The notes under the pieces are model-generated. The model did not search any database, was not told the origin of the DNA, and worked only from the letters and a program-made list of their open reading frames with translations. A stretch of 64,000 bases of DNA from Desulfofundulus thermosubterraneus DSM 16057 (GTDB lineage Bacteria; Bacillota; Desulfotomaculia; Desulfotomaculales; Desulfovirgulaceae): the NCBI RefSeq assembly GCF_900142025.1, contig NZ_FQZM01000012.1, forward strand, positions 1-64,000, written 5' to 3'. Positions 9,757 through 22,490 of the stretch are shown here, in pieces (positions within the stretch are counted from its first letter, which is position 1; the number at the start of each line of letters is the position of its first letter). The position numbers and the translations under genes are program-made.

Positions 9757-9785
9757 ATTATAACCCTTTTGTGGTTGCAAATAAA
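9757..9785 (-). promoter_or_regulatory. Probable sigma-A promoter of cdaA-cdaR-glmM
   Basis: On the minus strand a perfect TATAAT (9757-9762) is preceded at 17 bases by a weak -35, TTTATT. The start codon of cdaA is about 53 bases downstream. The promoter call rests mainly on the -10. Confidence 0.5.
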
Positions 9786-9816
9786 GGAGCGCCCTCATCT
9801 AAAGGAGCGCCCGAAT

Positions 9817-11385
9817 TTATCTTCCATTGTTTTTGAGCAACCCGTAGGCGATGCTGTCTACCAGAGCCTGCCAGCTTGCTTCAATGATGTTTGTGGATAC
9901 CCCCACGGTGCCCCAGGACCGCTCACCGTCCCCGGTTTCAATCAGCACCCGCACCACCGCCCCCGTGCCGTCCTTTTCATCCAGCACCCGCACCTTGTAG
10001 TCGGTGAGCTGCATGCGCCGGATGTCGGGGTAGAAAACTTCCAGGGCCTTGCGCAGGGCGTTATCCAGGGCGTTCACCGGGCCGTTTCCTTCCGCCGCCG
10101 TGTGCACCACCTGGTCGCCCACGGTCAACTTGATGATGGCTTCGGAATACACGGGGCTGTTTTCCTTCAGCTCTATGATCACCCGCAGGCTTTCCAGCTT
10201 GAAGGGCTCCCGGTAATTGTCGTACGCCCGGCGCAGGAGCAGTTCAAAGGACCCTTCGGCGCCTTCAAACATGTACCCCTGATGTTCCAGCTCTTTAATT
10301 TCTTCCAGGAAGCGGCGCGTTTCTTCCCTGCTGGCATCGAGATTGAAGTTGAGCTCCTTTAACTTGTAGAACAGGTTGGACAGCCCGCTCAACTCGGATA
10401 CAAGCACCCGCCGCCGGTTGCCCACCAGCGCCGGGTCAATGTGCTCGTAGGTGCGGGGGTCCTTTAAAATGGCGCTGACGTGGACCCCGCCCTTGTGGGC
10501 AAAGGCGCTGGAACCTACGAAGGGCTGGTGGGGGTTGGGATGCAGGTTGGCCAGCTCGCTCACATAGCGGGAGAGATCGGTGAGCTGGGCTAAAGAAGAC
10601 CGGGGGATGGTTTCGTGGCCGTACTTTAAGGTAAGGTTGGGTATAACGGAACAGAGGTTGGCATTGCCGCAGCGCTCCCCGTAGCCGTTGATGGTCCCCT
10701 GCACATGGGTTGCCCCGGCCCGCACCGCCGCCAGGGTGTTGGCCACGGCCAGCTCCCCGTCATTATGGCAGTGGATGCCCAGAACGACAGGGACATCATC
10801 CCTCACCCTGCGTATTATGGCGGCTATTTCCTCCGGCAGGCTTCCCCCGTTGGTATCGCAAAGAACCAGCCGATCAGCCCCCCCGCGTACGGCCGCCTTC
10901 AGGGTGGCCAGGGCATATTCGGCGTTGGCCTTGAAGCCGTCAAAAAAATGTTCCGCATCGTAAATGACCGTCAATCCCCGGCTTTTCAGATAGCCCACCG
11001 ATTCTTCAATCATGGCCAGGTTTTCTTCCAGGGTGGTCCCCAGGGCCCTGGTCACGTGTAAGTCCCAGCTCTTGCCGAAAATTGTGGCTACGGAAACCCC
11101 GGCGGCCAGAATGCACTGGATGTTGCCGTCTTCCTGCACCGGAACACCGGGCTTGCGGGTGGACCCAAAGGCGGCAATGCGGGCATGGGACAGCCGGTGG
11201 TTTTTAATGCGCTGGAAAAAAGCCATGTCCTTGGGGTTGGAGCCGGGCCAGCCGCCTTCCACGTAGTGAAAGCCCATTTTATCAAGCTTGAGGGCAATCT
11301 TGACCTTGTCTTCCGCGGAAAAGGAAATGCCTTCCCCCTGGGAGCCGTCCCGCAGGGTGGTATCGTAAATCTCCACTACCGCCAT
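9817..11385 (-). CDS. cimA: (R)-citramalate synthase
   Basis: 522 residues of the LeuA/homocitrate synthase family. It condenses pyruvate with acetyl-CoA to citramalate, entering isoleucine synthesis without threonine. The TIM-barrel start [38 protein letters not shown] and the C-terminal regulatory LeuA domain are present. The run [16 protein letters not shown] is characteristic of the CimA clade, where LeuA has EAGFP. Last gene of the branched-chain operon, so LeuCD and LeuB can process citramalate as well as isopropylmalate. Confidence 0.9.
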   Translation of the reverse strand: MAVVEIYDTTLRDGSQGEGISFSAEDKVKIALKLDKMGFHYVEGGWPGSNPKDMAFFQRIKNHRLSHARIAAFGSTRKPGVPVQEDGNIQCILAAGVSVATIFGKSWDLHVTRALGTTLEENLAMIEESVGYLKSRGLTVIYDAEHFFDGFKANAEYALATLKAAVRGGADRLVLCDTNGGSLPEEIAAIIRRVRDDVPVVLGIHCHNDGELAVANTLAAVRAGATHVQGTINGYGERCGNANLCSVIPNLTLKYGHETIPRSSLAQLTDLSRYVSELANLHPNPHQPFVGSSAFAHKGGVHVSAILKDPRTYEHIDPALVGNRRRVLVSELSGLSNLFYKLKELNFNLDASREETRRFLEEIKELEHQGYMFEGAEGSFELLLRRAYDNYREPFKLESLRVIIELKENSPVYSEAIIKLTVGDQVVHTAAEGNGPVNALDNALRKALEVFYPDIRRMQLTDYKVRVLDEKDGTGAVVRVLIETGDGERSWGTVGVSTNIIEASWQALVDSIAYGLLKNNGR

Positions 11386-11397
11386 GGTTTCTCCCCC

Positions 11398-12483
11398 TTA
11401 GACAGGCTCGCCCCTTTCCACCAGCTCGGCAATCAGCCGGCCCATTTCCGTGGTGGTTACCTGCCGCTTGCCCGGTTCCATGATATCCGCGGTGCGGTAT
11501 CCCTGTTCGAGCACCGTGGCCACCGCCCGTTCAACTGCCGCGGCCGCCTCCTCCAGCCCGAAGGAATGGCGCAGCATCAGGGCACCGGAAAGGATGGCGG
11601 CAATGGGATTGGCCAGCTGGCGCCCGGCAATGTCCGGGGCGGACCCGTGAACCGGCTCATATAAGCCCACCCCGTCTCCCAGGCTGGCCGAGGGCAGCAT
11701 ACCCAGGGAGCCGGTGAGCTGGGCGGCCTCGTCGCTCAGGATATCGCCGAAAAGGTTCTCCGTGAGCAATACATCGAATTGTTTAGGGTTACGCACCAGC
11801 TGCATGGCACAGTTATCCACCAGCATGTGGTTGACTTCCACGTCGGGGTACTCCCGGGCCATGTCCGTAACCACCTCCCGCCACAGGCGGGAGCTTTCCA
11901 GTACATTGGCCTTATCCACCGAGGTGAGCTTTTTCTTTCTTTTCCGGGCCAGTTCAAAGGCCCGCCTGGCCACCCGCTGGATTTCCTGGGTGGTGTAGAC
12001 CAGCGTTTCCACCACCCGCTGCCCGCCGGGAATTTCCTCCCGCTTTTTCTCCCCGAAATAAAGCCCGCCGGTCAGCTCCCGCACCACCACTATATCCAGC
12101 CCCTCCACCACTTCCGTCTTCAGGGTGGAAGCACCGGCCAGGGCCGGGAAAACCATGGCCGGGCGCAGGTTGGCGTAAACATTCAGGGCCTTCCGCAGGG
12201 GCAGCAGGGCGCCCGCTTCCGGGCGCAGGTGCACCGGGAGGTTATCCCATTTGGGCCCCCCGACCGCCCCCAGAAGGACCGCGTCACTGGACCGGCACAG
12301 ATCCAGGGTGGCCTGGGGCAGGGGCTGGCCCGTGGCGTCATAGGCTATTCCCCCGATTAAACCTTCCTGAAAACAAAACTCATATCCAAAACGACGTCCG
12401 GCGGCGGCCAGGACCCGGGTGGCCTGGGCCGTTACCTCCGGGCCAATACCATCCCCCGGCAAAACCGCGATCCTGTACATCAT
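11398..12483 (-). CDS. leuB: 3-isopropylmalate dehydrogenase
   Basis: 361 residues. It oxidises and decarboxylates 3-isopropylmalate with NAD+, and probably also the 3-methylmalate of the citramalate route. Motifs: [15 protein letters not shown], the substrate-binding [26 protein letters not shown] and [14 protein letters not shown]. The start ATG overlaps the leuD stop (ATGA), so the two are translationally coupled. Confidence 0.96.
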   Translation of the reverse strand: MMYRIAVLPGDGIGPEVTAQATRVLAAAGRRFGYEFCFQEGLIGGIAYDATGQPLPQATLDLCRSSDAVLLGAVGGPKWDNLPVHLRPEAGALLPLRKALNVYANLRPAMVFPALAGASTLKTEVVEGLDIVVVRELTGGLYFGEKKREEIPGGQRVVETLVYTTQEIQRVARRAFELARKRKKKLTSVDKANVLESSRLWREVVTDMAREYPDVEVNHMLVDNCAMQLVRNPKQFDVLLTENLFGDILSDEAAQLTGSLGMLPSASLGDGVGLYEPVHGSAPDIAGRQLANPIAAILSGALMLRHSFGLEEAAAAVERAVATVLEQGYRTADIMEPGKRQVTTTEMGRLIAELVERGEPV

Positions 12484-12977
12484 CCATTCAACCTCCGGGC
12501 TACATAGTTAATCAGACCTCCGGCAGCGATAATCTCCTGCATGAACGGCGGCACCGGTGTGGCCCGATACTGCTCATTGCGGGTCAGGTTGGTGATGGTC
12601 CCCGATTCCACGTCCACCGCCACTTCGTCACCCTCCTGGATTTTAGCCGCCGCTTCCGGAGACTCGAAGATGGGCAGGCCGATGTTGAAGGCGTTGCGGT
12701 AGAAAATGCGGGCAAAGGAAGCGGCAATCACGCAGGAAACCCCGGCCGCCTTGACGGCTATGGGGGCATGCTCCCGGGAGCTGCCGCAGCCGAAGTTTTT
12801 CCCGGCCACAATGATGTCCCCCGGCTGCACCCTCCCGGCAAAGGAGGGATCCGCATCCTCCATGCAATGGGCGGCCAGCTCCCGGGGATCGGAGGTATTC
12901 AGGTAACGGGCCGGAATAATGGCGTCGGTGTCTATATCATCACCAAACTTCCATACTTTTCCGCGCAACTGGTTCAT
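12480..12977 (-). CDS. leuD: 3-isopropylmalate dehydratase small subunit
   Basis: 165 residues, the swivelling aconitase-like domain. [15 protein letters not shown] and the substrate loop [16 protein letters not shown] are intact. It forms a dimer with LeuC. The gene abuts leuC and overlaps leuB. This short form is typical of bacteria and archaea with two-subunit enzymes. Confidence 0.96.
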   Translation of the reverse strand: MNQLRGKVWKFGDDIDTDAIIPARYLNTSDPRELAAHCMEDADPSFAGRVQPGDIIVAGKNFGCGSSREHAPIAVKAAGVSCVIAASFARIFYRNAFNIGLPIFESPEAAAKIQEGDEVAVDVESGTITNLTRNEQYRATPVPPFMQEIIAAGGLINYVARRLNG

Positions 12978-14240
12978 CTACAGCACCTCCTGGGGAGCGG
13001 CAATCCGCCCCAAAATGGCCGAGGCGGCGGCTACCGCGGGATTGCTCAGGTATACTTCGCTTTCCGGGTGGCCCATCCGGCCGACAAAATTCCGGTTGGT
13101 GGTGGCCAGGCAGCGCTCCCCGGCGGCCAGGATGCCCATGTGGCCGCCCAGGCAGGGGCCGCAGGTGGGAGTGCTCACCGCCGCACCGGCGTCAATAAAT
13201 ATTTCAATTAAACCTTCCTTTAAGGCGGTGCGGTAAACTTCCTGGGTCCCCGGGATAACAATCAGGCGCACACCGGGATGCACCTTTTTGCCCTGCAACA
13301 CCCGGGCGGCCAAGCGCAGGTCCTCCAACCGGCCGTTGGTGCAGGAACCGATAACCACCTGCTGGATCTCCACGTGCCCCGCCTGGCTCACCGGGCGGAC
13401 ATTGGAGGGCAGGTGGGGGAAGGCCACCTGGGGTTCCAGCTTGCTCACATCAAACTCGTAAACCCGGGCGTACCGGGCACCGGGATCGCTCTGATACACC
13501 CGGTAGGGCCTCCTGGCCCGTCCTTTTACGTAGTCGAGGGTAATTTCATCGGGCGGCACAATGCCGTTTTTGGCCCCGGCCTCCACGGCCATATTGGACA
13601 TGGTCAGGCGCCCGTCCATGGACAGGGTCTCGATGGCCGGGCCGGTGAATTCCATGGCCTGGTAGAGGGCACCGTCCACGCCGATCTGGCCGATGGTGTA
13701 GAGGATTAAATCCTTGCCCCCCACCCAGGGCTGGAGCTCCCCATAATAGACGAACTTAATTGACTCGGGAACTTTGAGCCAAATTTCCCCCAGGGCCATG
13801 GCCGCAGCCAGGTCGGTGCTGCCCACCCCGGTGGCAAAGGCCCCCAGGGCACCATAGGTACAGGTATGGGAATCGGCCCCGATCACCACGTCCCCCGGTC
13901 CCACCAGCCCCTGCTCGGGCAAAAGGCAGTGCTCGATCCCCATGCGCCCGACCTCAAAGTAGTGGGTCAACTGCTGCTGGCGGGCAAAGTCCCTGAGGAT
14001 TTTGGCCTGCTCGGCCGACTTGATATCCTTGTTCGGTACGAAGTGGTCGGGTACCAGGACCACCCGCTCCCGGTCAAAGACCTTTTCTACACCGATGCGC
14101 CGGAACTCCTTGATGGCTACGGGAGCGGTAATGTCGTTACCCAAAACCAGGTCCACCCGGACATTGATCAGCTGCCCGGGCTCCACCCGGTCGAGGCCGG
14201 CATGGGCGGCCAGGATCTTTTCCGTGATGGTCATGGGCAT
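12978..14240 (-). CDS. leuC: 3-isopropylmalate dehydratase large subunit
   Basis: 420 residues carrying the [4Fe-4S] cluster. Cys ligands are in [13 protein letters not shown] and [15 protein letters not shown]; the active-site segment [18 protein letters not shown] is present. Start ATG with GAGGTG upstream. It isomerises 2- to 3-isopropylmalate, and probably also citramalate. Confidence 0.96.
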   Translation of the reverse strand: MPMTITEKILAAHAGLDRVEPGQLINVRVDLVLGNDITAPVAIKEFRRIGVEKVFDRERVVLVPDHFVPNKDIKSAEQAKILRDFARQQQLTHYFEVGRMGIEHCLLPEQGLVGPGDVVIGADSHTCTYGALGAFATGVGSTDLAAAMALGEIWLKVPESIKFVYYGELQPWVGGKDLILYTIGQIGVDGALYQAMEFTGPAIETLSMDGRLTMSNMAVEAGAKNGIVPPDEITLDYVKGRARRPYRVYQSDPGARYARVYEFDVSKLEPQVAFPHLPSNVRPVSQAGHVEIQQVVIGSCTNGRLEDLRLAARVLQGKKVHPGVRLIVIPGTQEVYRTALKEGLIEIFIDAGAAVSTPTCGPCLGGHMGILAAGERCLATTNRNFVGRMGHPESEVYLSNPAVAAASAILGRIAAPQEVL

Positions 14241-14244
14241 GTTC

Positions 14245-15789
14245 TTAACTCACCTCGTTGCTCTTGTCTGTTAGCCTACCCGACTCCCAGAGGAGCCTGT
14301 TGACCGCGTTGACGTAAGCTTTGGCGCTGGCCTCCAGGATGTCCGTGCTGATGCCCCGGCCCAGGTAGGTCTTGCCGCCGTTTTCGGAGATTTTCAAGGT
14401 AACCTCGCCAATGGCGTCCTTACCGGAGGTAACGGCATTAATCCCCCAGCTTTTGAGCACGCAGGGAACACCGGTGACCTTGTCGACCGCCCGGCAGATG
14501 GCATCCACGGGGCCGTTGCCGCAGGCCGCCTCCTCAAAGACCTCGTCGCCCTTCTTCAACCCGACGGTGGCCGTGGGCACTATGGTCGTACCCGTGGAAA
14601 TGTGCAGGTACTCCAGGGTATAGGTTACCGGCACCGGGCGCAGTTCTTCCTCCACAATGGCCTCCAGGTCCGCGTCGGTAATTTCCTTTTTCTTGTCGGC
14701 CAGGACCTTGAACTGCTGGAAGGCCTTGTTGAGCTCTTCCTCGCCGAGCTCGTACCCCAGCTCTAAAAGTCTCTGCCGGAAGGCGTGCCGCCCCGAATGC
14801 TTCCCCAGAACCAGGTTGCTCTGGCTGATCCCCACCATCACCGGATTCATGATCTCGTAGGTGGTACGCTCCTTGAGCACCCCGTCCTGGTGAATGCCTG
14901 ATTCGTGGGCAAAGGCGTTTTTACCCACCACCGCCTTGTTGGGCTGCACGGGCATGCCGGTGAGGCTGGACACCAGGCGGCTGGTGCGGTAAATCTCCTC
15001 CGTACGGATGTTGGTCTCACAGCCGAACTGGTCCCGGCGGGTGTACAGGGCCATGACCACCTCTTCCAGGGCGGCGTTTCCAGCCCGCTCGCCGATACCG
15101 TTGATGGCCCCTTCCACCTGGTTGGCCCCGGCTGCCACCGCCGCCAGGGAATTGGCCACCGCCAGCCCCAGGTCGTCGTGGCAGTGCACGCTCAGCACCA
15201 CCTTCTCAATGCCCGGCACCCGCTGGCGGATGTCCCGGATGAAACGGGCAAATTCCTCGGGCGTGGCGTAACCCACCGTGTCCGGGATGTTCACCACCGT
15301 GGCCCCGGCCGCAATGGCCGCCTCCAGCACCCGGCACAGGAAATCAAGCTCCGACCGGGAGGCGTCCTCGGCGGAAAACTCCACGTCGGAAACATAACTC
15401 CTGGCTCGCTTGACCGCCGCCACGGCAGCTTCTATTACCTGTTCTTCGGTCATGCGCAGCTTGTGGCGCATGTGAATGGGCGAGGTGGCAATAAAGGTGT
15501 GAATCCGGGGCTGCTCCGCCCCCTTAACGGCCTCCCAGGCCCGGTCGATATCCTGGAAATTGGCCCGGGCCAGGGCCGCCACGGTCACGCCCCGCACTTC
15601 CCGGGCAATGGTCTTAACCGCCTCGTAATCCCCGGGGGAAGTGATGGGAAAACCGGCTTCAATCACGTCTACTCCCAGCCTGGCCAGCTGCCTGGCGATC
15701 TGCAATTTCTCCATCACGTTGAGGCTTACCCCCGGGGATTGTTCCCCGTCCCTTAAGGTAGTATCAAAGATGTAAACACGCCGGGTCAT
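14245..15789 (-). CDS. leuA: 2-isopropylmalate synthase
   Basis: 514 residues. The start at 15789 gives [20 protein letters not shown] after AAAGGAGGAC; the longer frame (to 15840) would enter the ilvB gene upstream. Catalytic [20 protein letters not shown] and the leucine-sensing C-terminal domain (ending near [17 protein letters not shown]) are present, so feedback inhibition by leucine is expected. Committed step of leucine synthesis. Confidence 0.96.
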   Translation of the reverse strand: MTRRVYIFDTTLRDGEQSPGVSLNVMEKLQIARQLARLGVDVIEAGFPITSPGDYEAVKTIAREVRGVTVAALARANFQDIDRAWEAVKGAEQPRIHTFIATSPIHMRHKLRMTEEQVIEAAVAAVKRARSYVSDVEFSAEDASRSELDFLCRVLEAAIAAGATVVNIPDTVGYATPEEFARFIRDIRQRVPGIEKVVLSVHCHDDLGLAVANSLAAVAAGANQVEGAINGIGERAGNAALEEVVMALYTRRDQFGCETNIRTEEIYRTSRLVSSLTGMPVQPNKAVVGKNAFAHESGIHQDGVLKERTTYEIMNPVMVGISQSNLVLGKHSGRHAFRQRLLELGYELGEEELNKAFQQFKVLADKKKEITDADLEAIVEEELRPVPVTYTLEYLHISTGTTIVPTATVGLKKGDEVFEEAACGNGPVDAICRAVDKVTGVPCVLKSWGINAVTSGKDAIGEVTLKISENGGKTYLGRGISTDILEASAKAYVNAVNRLLWESGRLTDKSNEVS

Positions 15790-15811
15790 AAAAGTCCTCC
15801 TTTGAGTGGAA

Positions 15812-17476
15812 TCAACATTCAAAGGTTTCGTCAATTCCACGTCCGCTGGGAACCATGGGCAAAACCTTCTCCTGTGGACTTACCAAGCAATTGACCAGCA
15901 CCGGGCCGGTCGTGCCGAGCGCCTCGGGGATGACCCTTTGCGCCTCTTCTTCCGTTTCTACGGTATAGCCCTTGATGCCATAGGCCCTGGCCAGGGTGAT
16001 GAAATCGGGATGGAACTCGAAGTCCACGGCCATGTAGCGGCCCTCGCAGTAATATTCCTGGAGCTGGCGCACCATGCCCAGGGTCTGGTTATTGATCATT
16101 AGTATTTTTATGGGCAACTCCTGCTCCCGCACCGTAGCCAGTTCCTGCATGGTCATCTGGAAACTGCCGTCGCCGGTAACCAGAATAACCTGCTGGTCGG
16201 GCAGTCCCAGCTGGGCGCCAATGGCGGCGGGCAGGCCAAATCCCATGGTACCCAAACCACCCGAGGAGATCAGGCCGCGCGGGTGCTTAAACCGGTAATA
16301 CTGGGCCACCCACATCTGGTGCTGGCCCACATCGGTGGCGATGGTGGCGCAGCCTCCGGTGTGGCGGTACAATTCTTCAATGATGTACTGGGGTTTCAAG
16401 CCGCCTTCCCGGTTGTAGCGCAAAGGATAAAGTTCCCGCAGTTCCTGGACGCGGGCCAGCCAGGGGGAACGGTCGGTTTTCTTAAGCAGGGGCAAGAGGG
16501 ACTGCAGCACCAGCTTCACGTCCCCCACAATGGGTACATGCACCGGCACGTTCTTGCCAATTTCGGCCGGGTCGATGTCCACATGGATCACCGCCGCGTG
16601 GGGGGCAAATCTGGCCAGCTTGCCCGTAACCCGGTCGTCAAACCTGGCCCCCAGGGCAATGAGCAAATCACACTCCGTCACGGCCAGGTTGGCGTAGCGG
16701 GTCCCGTGTAGACCAAGCATCCCCAGGAACAGCGGGTGATCCCCGGGAAAGCTGGAAAGCCCCATGAAGGTATTGGTAACCGGAGCGGAAATTAACTCGG
16801 CCAGCTCCAAAAGCTCTCCGCTGGCCCCGGAATTGAGAATACCGCCGCCGGCGTATATCACCGGGCGCTGCGACCTGTTGATTAATTCCGCCGCCTCGTT
16901 TATTTTGTTGCGGTGCCCCCGGTAGGTGGGTTTATACCCCCGCAGCTTCACCGTTTCAGGATAGTGAAAGTCAATGGTTGCCCCGGCCACATCCCTGGGC
17001 AGGTCGATGAGCACCGGCCCCGGCCGGCCGGTGGAAGCAATATGAAAAGCGTTCTTGATGATCTGGGGCAGGGCGGCCGGGTCTTTTACCAGGTAATTAT
17101 GCTTGGTAATGGGAATGGTAATCCCGGTGATATCCACTTCCTGAAAGGCGTCGGTGCCCACCTGGCTGGTGGGTACCTGGCCGGTAAAAACCACCAGGGG
17201 GACTGAGTCCATGTAGGCGTTGGCTATCCCGGTCACCAGGTTCGTGGCTCCCGGGCCGGAGGTGGCCATGCATACCCCCACCCGCCCGGTGGCCCGGGCG
17301 TAACCGTCGGCGGCATGTACGGCCCCCTGCTCGTGGCGGACCAGCACATGCTTGATGGAGGAATGATAGAGGGCGTCGTATACGGGGAGCATGGCGCCTC
17401 CCGGATACCCAAAAACAATATCCACCTTTTCCAGCTCCAGGCAGCGTACGAGAGCCTGGGCAGCGGTAATCTTCAA
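15812..17476 (-). CDS. ilvB: Acetolactate synthase large subunit, second copy
   Basis: 554 residues with the ThDP-enzyme layout: [16 protein letters not shown] (catalytic-type Glu in [18 protein letters not shown]), a central FAD-binding domain, and the ThDP/Mg motif [16 protein letters not shown] with [11 protein letters not shown]. It lies after ilvC, whereas a first ilvB (19092-20750) lies before ilvN. The two are clearly related but differ throughout, so this is an old duplication and not a recent repeat. Only one small-subunit gene is present; whether this copy uses it is unknown. Confidence 0.93.
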   Translation of the reverse strand: MKITAAQALVRCLELEKVDIVFGYPGGAMLPVYDALYHSSIKHVLVRHEQGAVHAADGYARATGRVGVCMATSGPGATNLVTGIANAYMDSVPLVVFTGQVPTSQVGTDAFQEVDITGITIPITKHNYLVKDPAALPQIIKNAFHIASTGRPGPVLIDLPRDVAGATIDFHYPETVKLRGYKPTYRGHRNKINEAAELINRSQRPVIYAGGGILNSGASGELLELAELISAPVTNTFMGLSSFPGDHPLFLGMLGLHGTRYANLAVTECDLLIALGARFDDRVTGKLARFAPHAAVIHVDIDPAEIGKNVPVHVPIVGDVKLVLQSLLPLLKKTDRSPWLARVQELRELYPLRYNREGGLKPQYIIEELYRHTGGCATIATDVGQHQMWVAQYYRFKHPRGLISSGGLGTMGFGLPAAIGAQLGLPDQQVILVTGDGSFQMTMQELATVREQELPIKILMINNQTLGMVRQLQEYYCEGRYMAVDFEFHPDFITLARAYGIKGYTVETEEEAQRVIPEALGTTGPVLVNCLVSPQEKVLPMVPSGRGIDETFEC

Positions 17477-17520
17477 GGCAACTCCCCCCTTTTCCAGCCG
17501 TTTTTTCCGGGAGTTACCGG

Positions 17521-17540
17521 GGGGCCCGCCGGCGGGCCCC
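17521..17540. repeat. 20-base perfect GC palindrome between ilvC and the second ilvB
   Basis: GGGGCCCGCC is followed immediately by its reverse complement GGCGGGCCCC, with no loop. It sits in the 80-base gap between ilvC and ilvB. No U-run follows on the minus strand, so it is not a canonical terminator. It could be an RNA stem marking a processing or stability boundary. Confidence 0.6.
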
Positions 17541-17556
17541 GCCCTGAACCCGGTAT

Positions 17557-18555
<999 letters not shown>

Positions 18556-19074
18556 CTAATCATCCTCCCGTGTACCATTGGTATTGATATTGGTATAGCG
18601 GGAACCCCGCAGCATGGCAATTTTACCTGTACGCACCAGTTCTTTAATCCCGTAGGGCTTGAGGGACTCCTCAAAGGCCCTGATCTTGCCTTCGTTGCCG
18701 GTGCATTCCAGGATCATGGTCCGCCGTCCCAGGTCCACAATGCGAGCCCGGAAAATATCGGCAATCTGCATTATTTCCCCCCGTTTTTCCGGCTCGGCGC
18801 TCACCTTGATGAGCACCAGTTCCCGGTCCACGTATTCGTCGGCGGTGATGTCGCTGATCTTGATCACATCGATGAGCTTGTGGAGTTGCTTGGTCACCTG
18901 CTCCAGCACCCGGTCGTCTCCTTCCACCACAATGGTCATGCGGGAAATGGCCGGGTTGTCGGTGCGGCCCACCGCCAGGCTGTCAATGTTGTATCCCCGC
19001 CGGCTGAACAGACCGGCCACCCGGGCCAGGACCCCGGGGTTGTTTTCCACCAGCACCGCCAGGGTGTGTCGCAT
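18556..19074 (-). CDS. ilvN: Acetolactate synthase small (regulatory) subunit
   Basis: 172 residues: an N-terminal ACT domain (VLVENNPGVLARVAGLFSRR, GYNIDSLAVG) and a C-terminal ALS_ss domain. The conserved ACT glycine region implies valine feedback. It lies 17 bases after ilvB and 3 bases before ilvC. The symbol ilvH is also used for this protein. Confidence 0.95.
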   Translation of the reverse strand: MRHTLAVLVENNPGVLARVAGLFSRRGYNIDSLAVGRTDNPAISRMTIVVEGDDRVLEQVTKQLHKLIDVIKISDITADEYVDRELVLIKVSAEPEKRGEIMQIADIFRARIVDLGRRTMILECTGNEGKIRAFEESLKPYGIKELVRTGKIAMLRGSRYTNINTNGTREDD

Positions 19075-19091
19075 GATACCACCTCCCCGGT

Positions 19092-20750
19092 TTAGCCTAA
19101 CATGCGGTCCAGGGACTCACCCGGAGGAACAAAGGGCAGGACATTCTCTTCCCGTTCAATGACGAAGTCGATGAGCACCGGTTTAGATGTAGCCAGGGCC
19201 TGTTCCAGGGCAGGCCTGACGTCGGCGGCTTTCTCCACCCGCATGCCCACAGCACCGTAGGCCTCGGCCAGCTTGACAAAGTCGGGGTTAACCAGTTCGG
19301 TGTAGGAATAGCGCCGGTTGTAAAACAGCTCCTGCCACTGGCGAACCATCCCCAGGTACCCGTTATCCATGATGGCCACCTTTACCGGCAGGTCATAGTT
19401 TACCGCCGTGGCCAACTCCTGGATGTTCATCTGGATGCTGCCGTCGCCGGCGATGTCAAAGACAATCTCACCGGGGCAGGCCACCTGCACGCCGATGGCT
19501 GCAGGCAGGCCAAAACCCATGGTGCCCAGCCCGCCGGAAGAAATGAAAGTCCGGGGACGGGTATAAGTATAATAATGGGCCGCCCACATCTGGTGCTGGC
19601 CCACCTCGGTAGTAATCCTGGCCTGGCCTTTCGTCACCCGGTATATCTCCCGGATGACCTGCTGGGGCTTGAGGTGGCCGTTTTCTTCGTAGGTAATGGG
19701 ATATTCCTTTTTCCAGGTCTGGATCTTTTCCTGCCAGGCACCCGGCAACTTGGCTTCAAGACGCTCAATAAGGGCGGAAAGCACCCGCTTGACATCCCCC
19801 ACCAGGGGAATATCTACCCGTACATTCTTCCCTATTTCCGCCGGGTCAATGTCAATGTGCATGATCCTGGCCTGGGAAGCAAAACTCTCCAGTTTACCGG
19901 TAACCCGATCGTCAAACCTGACACCCACGGCAATCAACAAATCGCACTCGCAGACAGCAAAGTTGGCGTACTTGCTGCCGTGCATGCCCAGCATGCCCAG
20001 GGACAGGGGATGATCCCCGGGAAAGCCCCCCAGGCCCATGAGGGTGGTGGCCACCGGGGCCAGGATCAGCTCGGCAAAACGGCGCAGCTCCCGATGGGCG
20101 CCGGAATAAACCACACCACCCCCGGCGTAAATAACCGGCCGCTCGGCCCGGGCTATGGCCTCCGCCGCCCGGTTGAGCTGTTCCGCCGACGGCTCCAGCA
20201 CCGGGTGATACCCGGGCAGGTTCACCGGCCCGGGATCCTCATATTCGGTCTGGTCACTGGAGACGTCTTTGGGTATATCTACCAGTACCGGGCCGGGCCT
20301 GCCTGTAGTGGCGATGTAAAAGGCCTCCCTGATGACGCGGGCCAGATCCCGCACGTCTTTCACCAGGTAATTGTGCTTGGTAATGGGCAGGGTGATCCCG
20401 GTAATATCCGCTTCCTGGAAGGAATCCTTGCCCAGCTGGGAGGTAACCACCTGCCCGGTAAAGGCCACCAGGGGTATGGAATCCATGTAAGCGTTGGCAA
20501 TGCCCGTAACCAGGTTGGTGGCACCAGGACCGGAGGTGGCCAGGCACACCCCCGGCCTGCCTGAAGCCCGGGCATAGCCGTCCGCCGCATGGGCAGCACC
20601 CTGTTCGTGCCTGGTTAAAATGTGCCGGATATCTGCATCGTAGAGGGCATCATAGATGGGCAATACCGCACCTCCGGGATAACCGAAGATGGTATCCACT
20701 CCCTGTTCCCGCAAACTGTCGACCAGGATTTGCGCCCCGGATTTTTTCAT
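19092..20750 (-). CDS. ilvB: Acetolactate synthase large subunit, first copy
   Basis: 552 residues. [42 protein letters not shown]-domain [18 protein letters not shown] and ThDP-binding [17 protein letters not shown] with [16 protein letters not shown] are intact. It immediately precedes ilvN and is the canonical catalytic partner. It makes acetolactate (Val/Leu) or acetohydroxybutyrate (Ile). Confidence 0.95.
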   Translation of the reverse strand: MKKSGAQILVDSLREQGVDTIFGYPGGAVLPIYDALYDADIRHILTRHEQGAAHAADGYARASGRPGVCLATSGPGATNLVTGIANAYMDSIPLVAFTGQVVTSQLGKDSFQEADITGITLPITKHNYLVKDVRDLARVIREAFYIATTGRPGPVLVDIPKDVSSDQTEYEDPGPVNLPGYHPVLEPSAEQLNRAAEAIARAERPVIYAGGGVVYSGAHRELRRFAELILAPVATTLMGLGGFPGDHPLSLGMLGMHGSKYANFAVCECDLLIAVGVRFDDRVTGKLESFASQARIMHIDIDPAEIGKNVRVDIPLVGDVKRVLSALIERLEAKLPGAWQEKIQTWKKEYPITYEENGHLKPQQVIREIYRVTKGQARITTEVGQHQMWAAHYYTYTRPRTFISSGGLGTMGFGLPAAIGVQVACPGEIVFDIAGDGSIQMNIQELATAVNYDLPVKVAIMDNGYLGMVRQWQELFYNRRYSYTELVNPDFVKLAEAYGAVGMRVEKAADVRPALEQALATSKPVLIDFVIEREENVLPFVPPGESLDRMLG

Positions 20751-20769
20751 GCCCCCTCACCTCCACCAT

Positions 20770-22428
20770 CTATTCGAAAACTGCTCCCGTGCCGGCCGAA
20801 CTCACCTGCCGGGCATAGCGGGCCAGATAACCTCCGGTCACCCGGGGAGCAGGAGGAGTCCACCGGGCCAGCCGGTCCTGGATTTCTTCCGGACTGAGTT
20901 CTACGTCCAGGCGATAATTGGGAATATCAATGACGATCATATCCCCGTCCCTCACCACGGCCAGGGGACCGCCTGCAGCCGCCTCGGGGGAGATATGGCC
21001 GATGGAGGCACCCCGGGTGGCACCGGAAAAACGCCCGTCGGTCAAAAGGGCCACATCCCTGTCGAGCCCCATCCCCGCCACCGCCGCCGTGGGGGCCAGC
21101 ATTTCCCGCATGCCGGGACCGCCCCGGGGACCTTCATAACGGATGACAATTACGTCGCCCCTGTTTATGGTGCCGCCCAGGATGGCCGCCAACGCCTCTT
21201 CTTCGGAATCGAAGACGCGGGCCGGCCCGCGGTGCACCATCATTTCCGAGGCCACGCCGGCCTTTTTCACCACCGCCCCGCCGGGTGCCAGGTTCCCCCG
21301 CAGGATGGCTATGCCACCGGTAGAGCTGTGCGGGTTCTCAACGTCCCGGATTACCTCCGCACGGCTCACCCGGCAGCCCCGGATCAATTCGCCAACGGTT
21401 TGCCCGGAAACCGTGGGCAAATCCAGGTGAAGCAGATCCTTTTTCGCCAGCTGGGCCATTACCGCCCGGATGCCCCCTGCTTCATGGAGGTCCTGCATGA
21501 AGTAGGGCCCCATGGGGCTGAGCTTGCACAAATTTGGCGTGCGGGCACTGATTTCATTGATCTTGTCCAGGCTGATTTCCACCCCGGCCTCCCGGGCAAT
21601 GGCCGGTAGGTGCAGCACCGTGTTGGTGGAACAGCCCAGGGCCATATCCACGGCCAGAGCGTTTTCAAAGGCCCTGGCGGTCAGGATGCTTGACGGCCTC
21701 ACATCCTCTTTCACCAGTTCCACAGCGCGCATGCCCGTCAACTTGGCCAGCCGGCGCCGGGCCGCCGAAACGGCAGGGATGGTGCCGTTGCCGGGCAGGG
21801 CCATGCCGATGGCCTCGGTAAGGCAGTTCATGGAGTTGGCGGTGAACATACCGGCGCAGGAACCGCAGCCCGGACAGGCCTCCTCCTCCAGGGCGGCCAG
21901 TTCCTCTTCCGTCATCCGGCCCGCCCGCACGGCCCCCACGGCCTCGAACATGTTGCTTAAGGACAAATCCCGGCCCTGGTAGCGGCCGGCCAGCATGGGG
22001 CCGCCGCTGATCACTATGGCTGGAATGTCCAGCCGGGCGGCGGCCATGAGCATGCCCGGCACGATCTTGTCACAGGCGGTGACCAGGACCAGGCCGTCAA
22101 ACTGGTGGGCCTGGACCATAACCTCTATGGAATCGGCAATCAGCTCGCGGCTGGCCAGGGAATACTTCATGCCGCTGTGGTTCATGGCAATGCCGTCGCA
22201 AACCGCAATGCAGGGAAACTCCACCGGCGTGCCGCCGGCCATTCGCACACCGGCCTTGACCGCGGCGGTAATCTCGTTTAAATGCATGTGCCCCGGCACG
22301 ATTTCATTGAAGGAATTCACCACCCCGATCATGGGCCGCTCCAGTTCCTGGTCCACGAAACCCAGGGCCTTTAAAAGGGAACGGTGCGGGGCCTTCTCCA
22401 GACCCTTTTTTATGGCGTCGCTACGCAC
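20770..22428 (-). CDS. ilvD: Dihydroxy-acid dehydratase
   Basis: 552 residues from GTG 22428, which gives the family-typical MRSDAIKKG with GGAGG 9 bases upstream. Cluster-binding Cys are in [12 protein letters not shown] and [19 protein letters not shown]; the metal and carbamoyl-Lys region is near the first. The C-terminal swivel domain ends near [16 protein letters not shown]. It dehydrates dihydroxy-isovalerate and dihydroxy-methylvalerate. Confidence 0.96.
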   Translation of the reverse strand: MRSDAIKKGLEKAPHRSLLKALGFVDQELERPMIGVVNSFNEIVPGHMHLNEITAAVKAGVRMAGGTPVEFPCIAVCDGIAMNHSGMKYSLASRELIADSIEVMVQAHQFDGLVLVTACDKIVPGMLMAAARLDIPAIVISGGPMLAGRYQGRDLSLSNMFEAVGAVRAGRMTEEELAALEEEACPGCGSCAGMFTANSMNCLTEAIGMALPGNGTIPAVSAARRRLAKLTGMRAVELVKEDVRPSSILTARAFENALAVDMALGCSTNTVLHLPAIAREAGVEISLDKINEISARTPNLCKLSPMGPYFMQDLHEAGGIRAVMAQLAKKDLLHLDLPTVSGQTVGELIRGCRVSRAEVIRDVENPHSSTGGIAILRGNLAPGGAVVKKAGVASEMMVHRGPARVFDSEEEALAAILGGTINRGDVIVIRYEGPRGGPGMREMLAPTAAVAGMGLDRDVALLTDGRFSGATRGASIGHISPEAAAGGPLAVVRDGDMIVIDIPNYRLDVELSPEEIQDRLARWTPPAPRVTGGYLARYARQVSSAGTGAVFE

Positions 22429-22442
22429 GGTCAAGCCCTCCT

Positions 22443-22482
22443 TATTCAGTCGTCAGTCGTCGGAAGTCGGAAGTTGGAACTG
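22443..22482. repeat. Short low-complexity repeat in the ilvE-ilvD gap
   Basis: The 56-base gap consists largely of overlapping units: CAGTCGTCAGTCGTCGG, then AAGTCGGAAGTTGGAA. The units GTCGTCA and GTCGGAA/GTTGGAA recur with small changes. This looks like inserted simple repeat DNA, not a regulatory site. The same gap carries the GGAGG site of ilvD at its end. Confidence 0.55.
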
Positions 22483-22490
22483 ACCGGACA

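Noticed and set aside
9781-9815. Repeat AAAGGAGCGCCC at the end of cimA as a terminator
   Set aside because: It is a direct repeat, not an inverted one, so it cannot form a terminator stem by itself.
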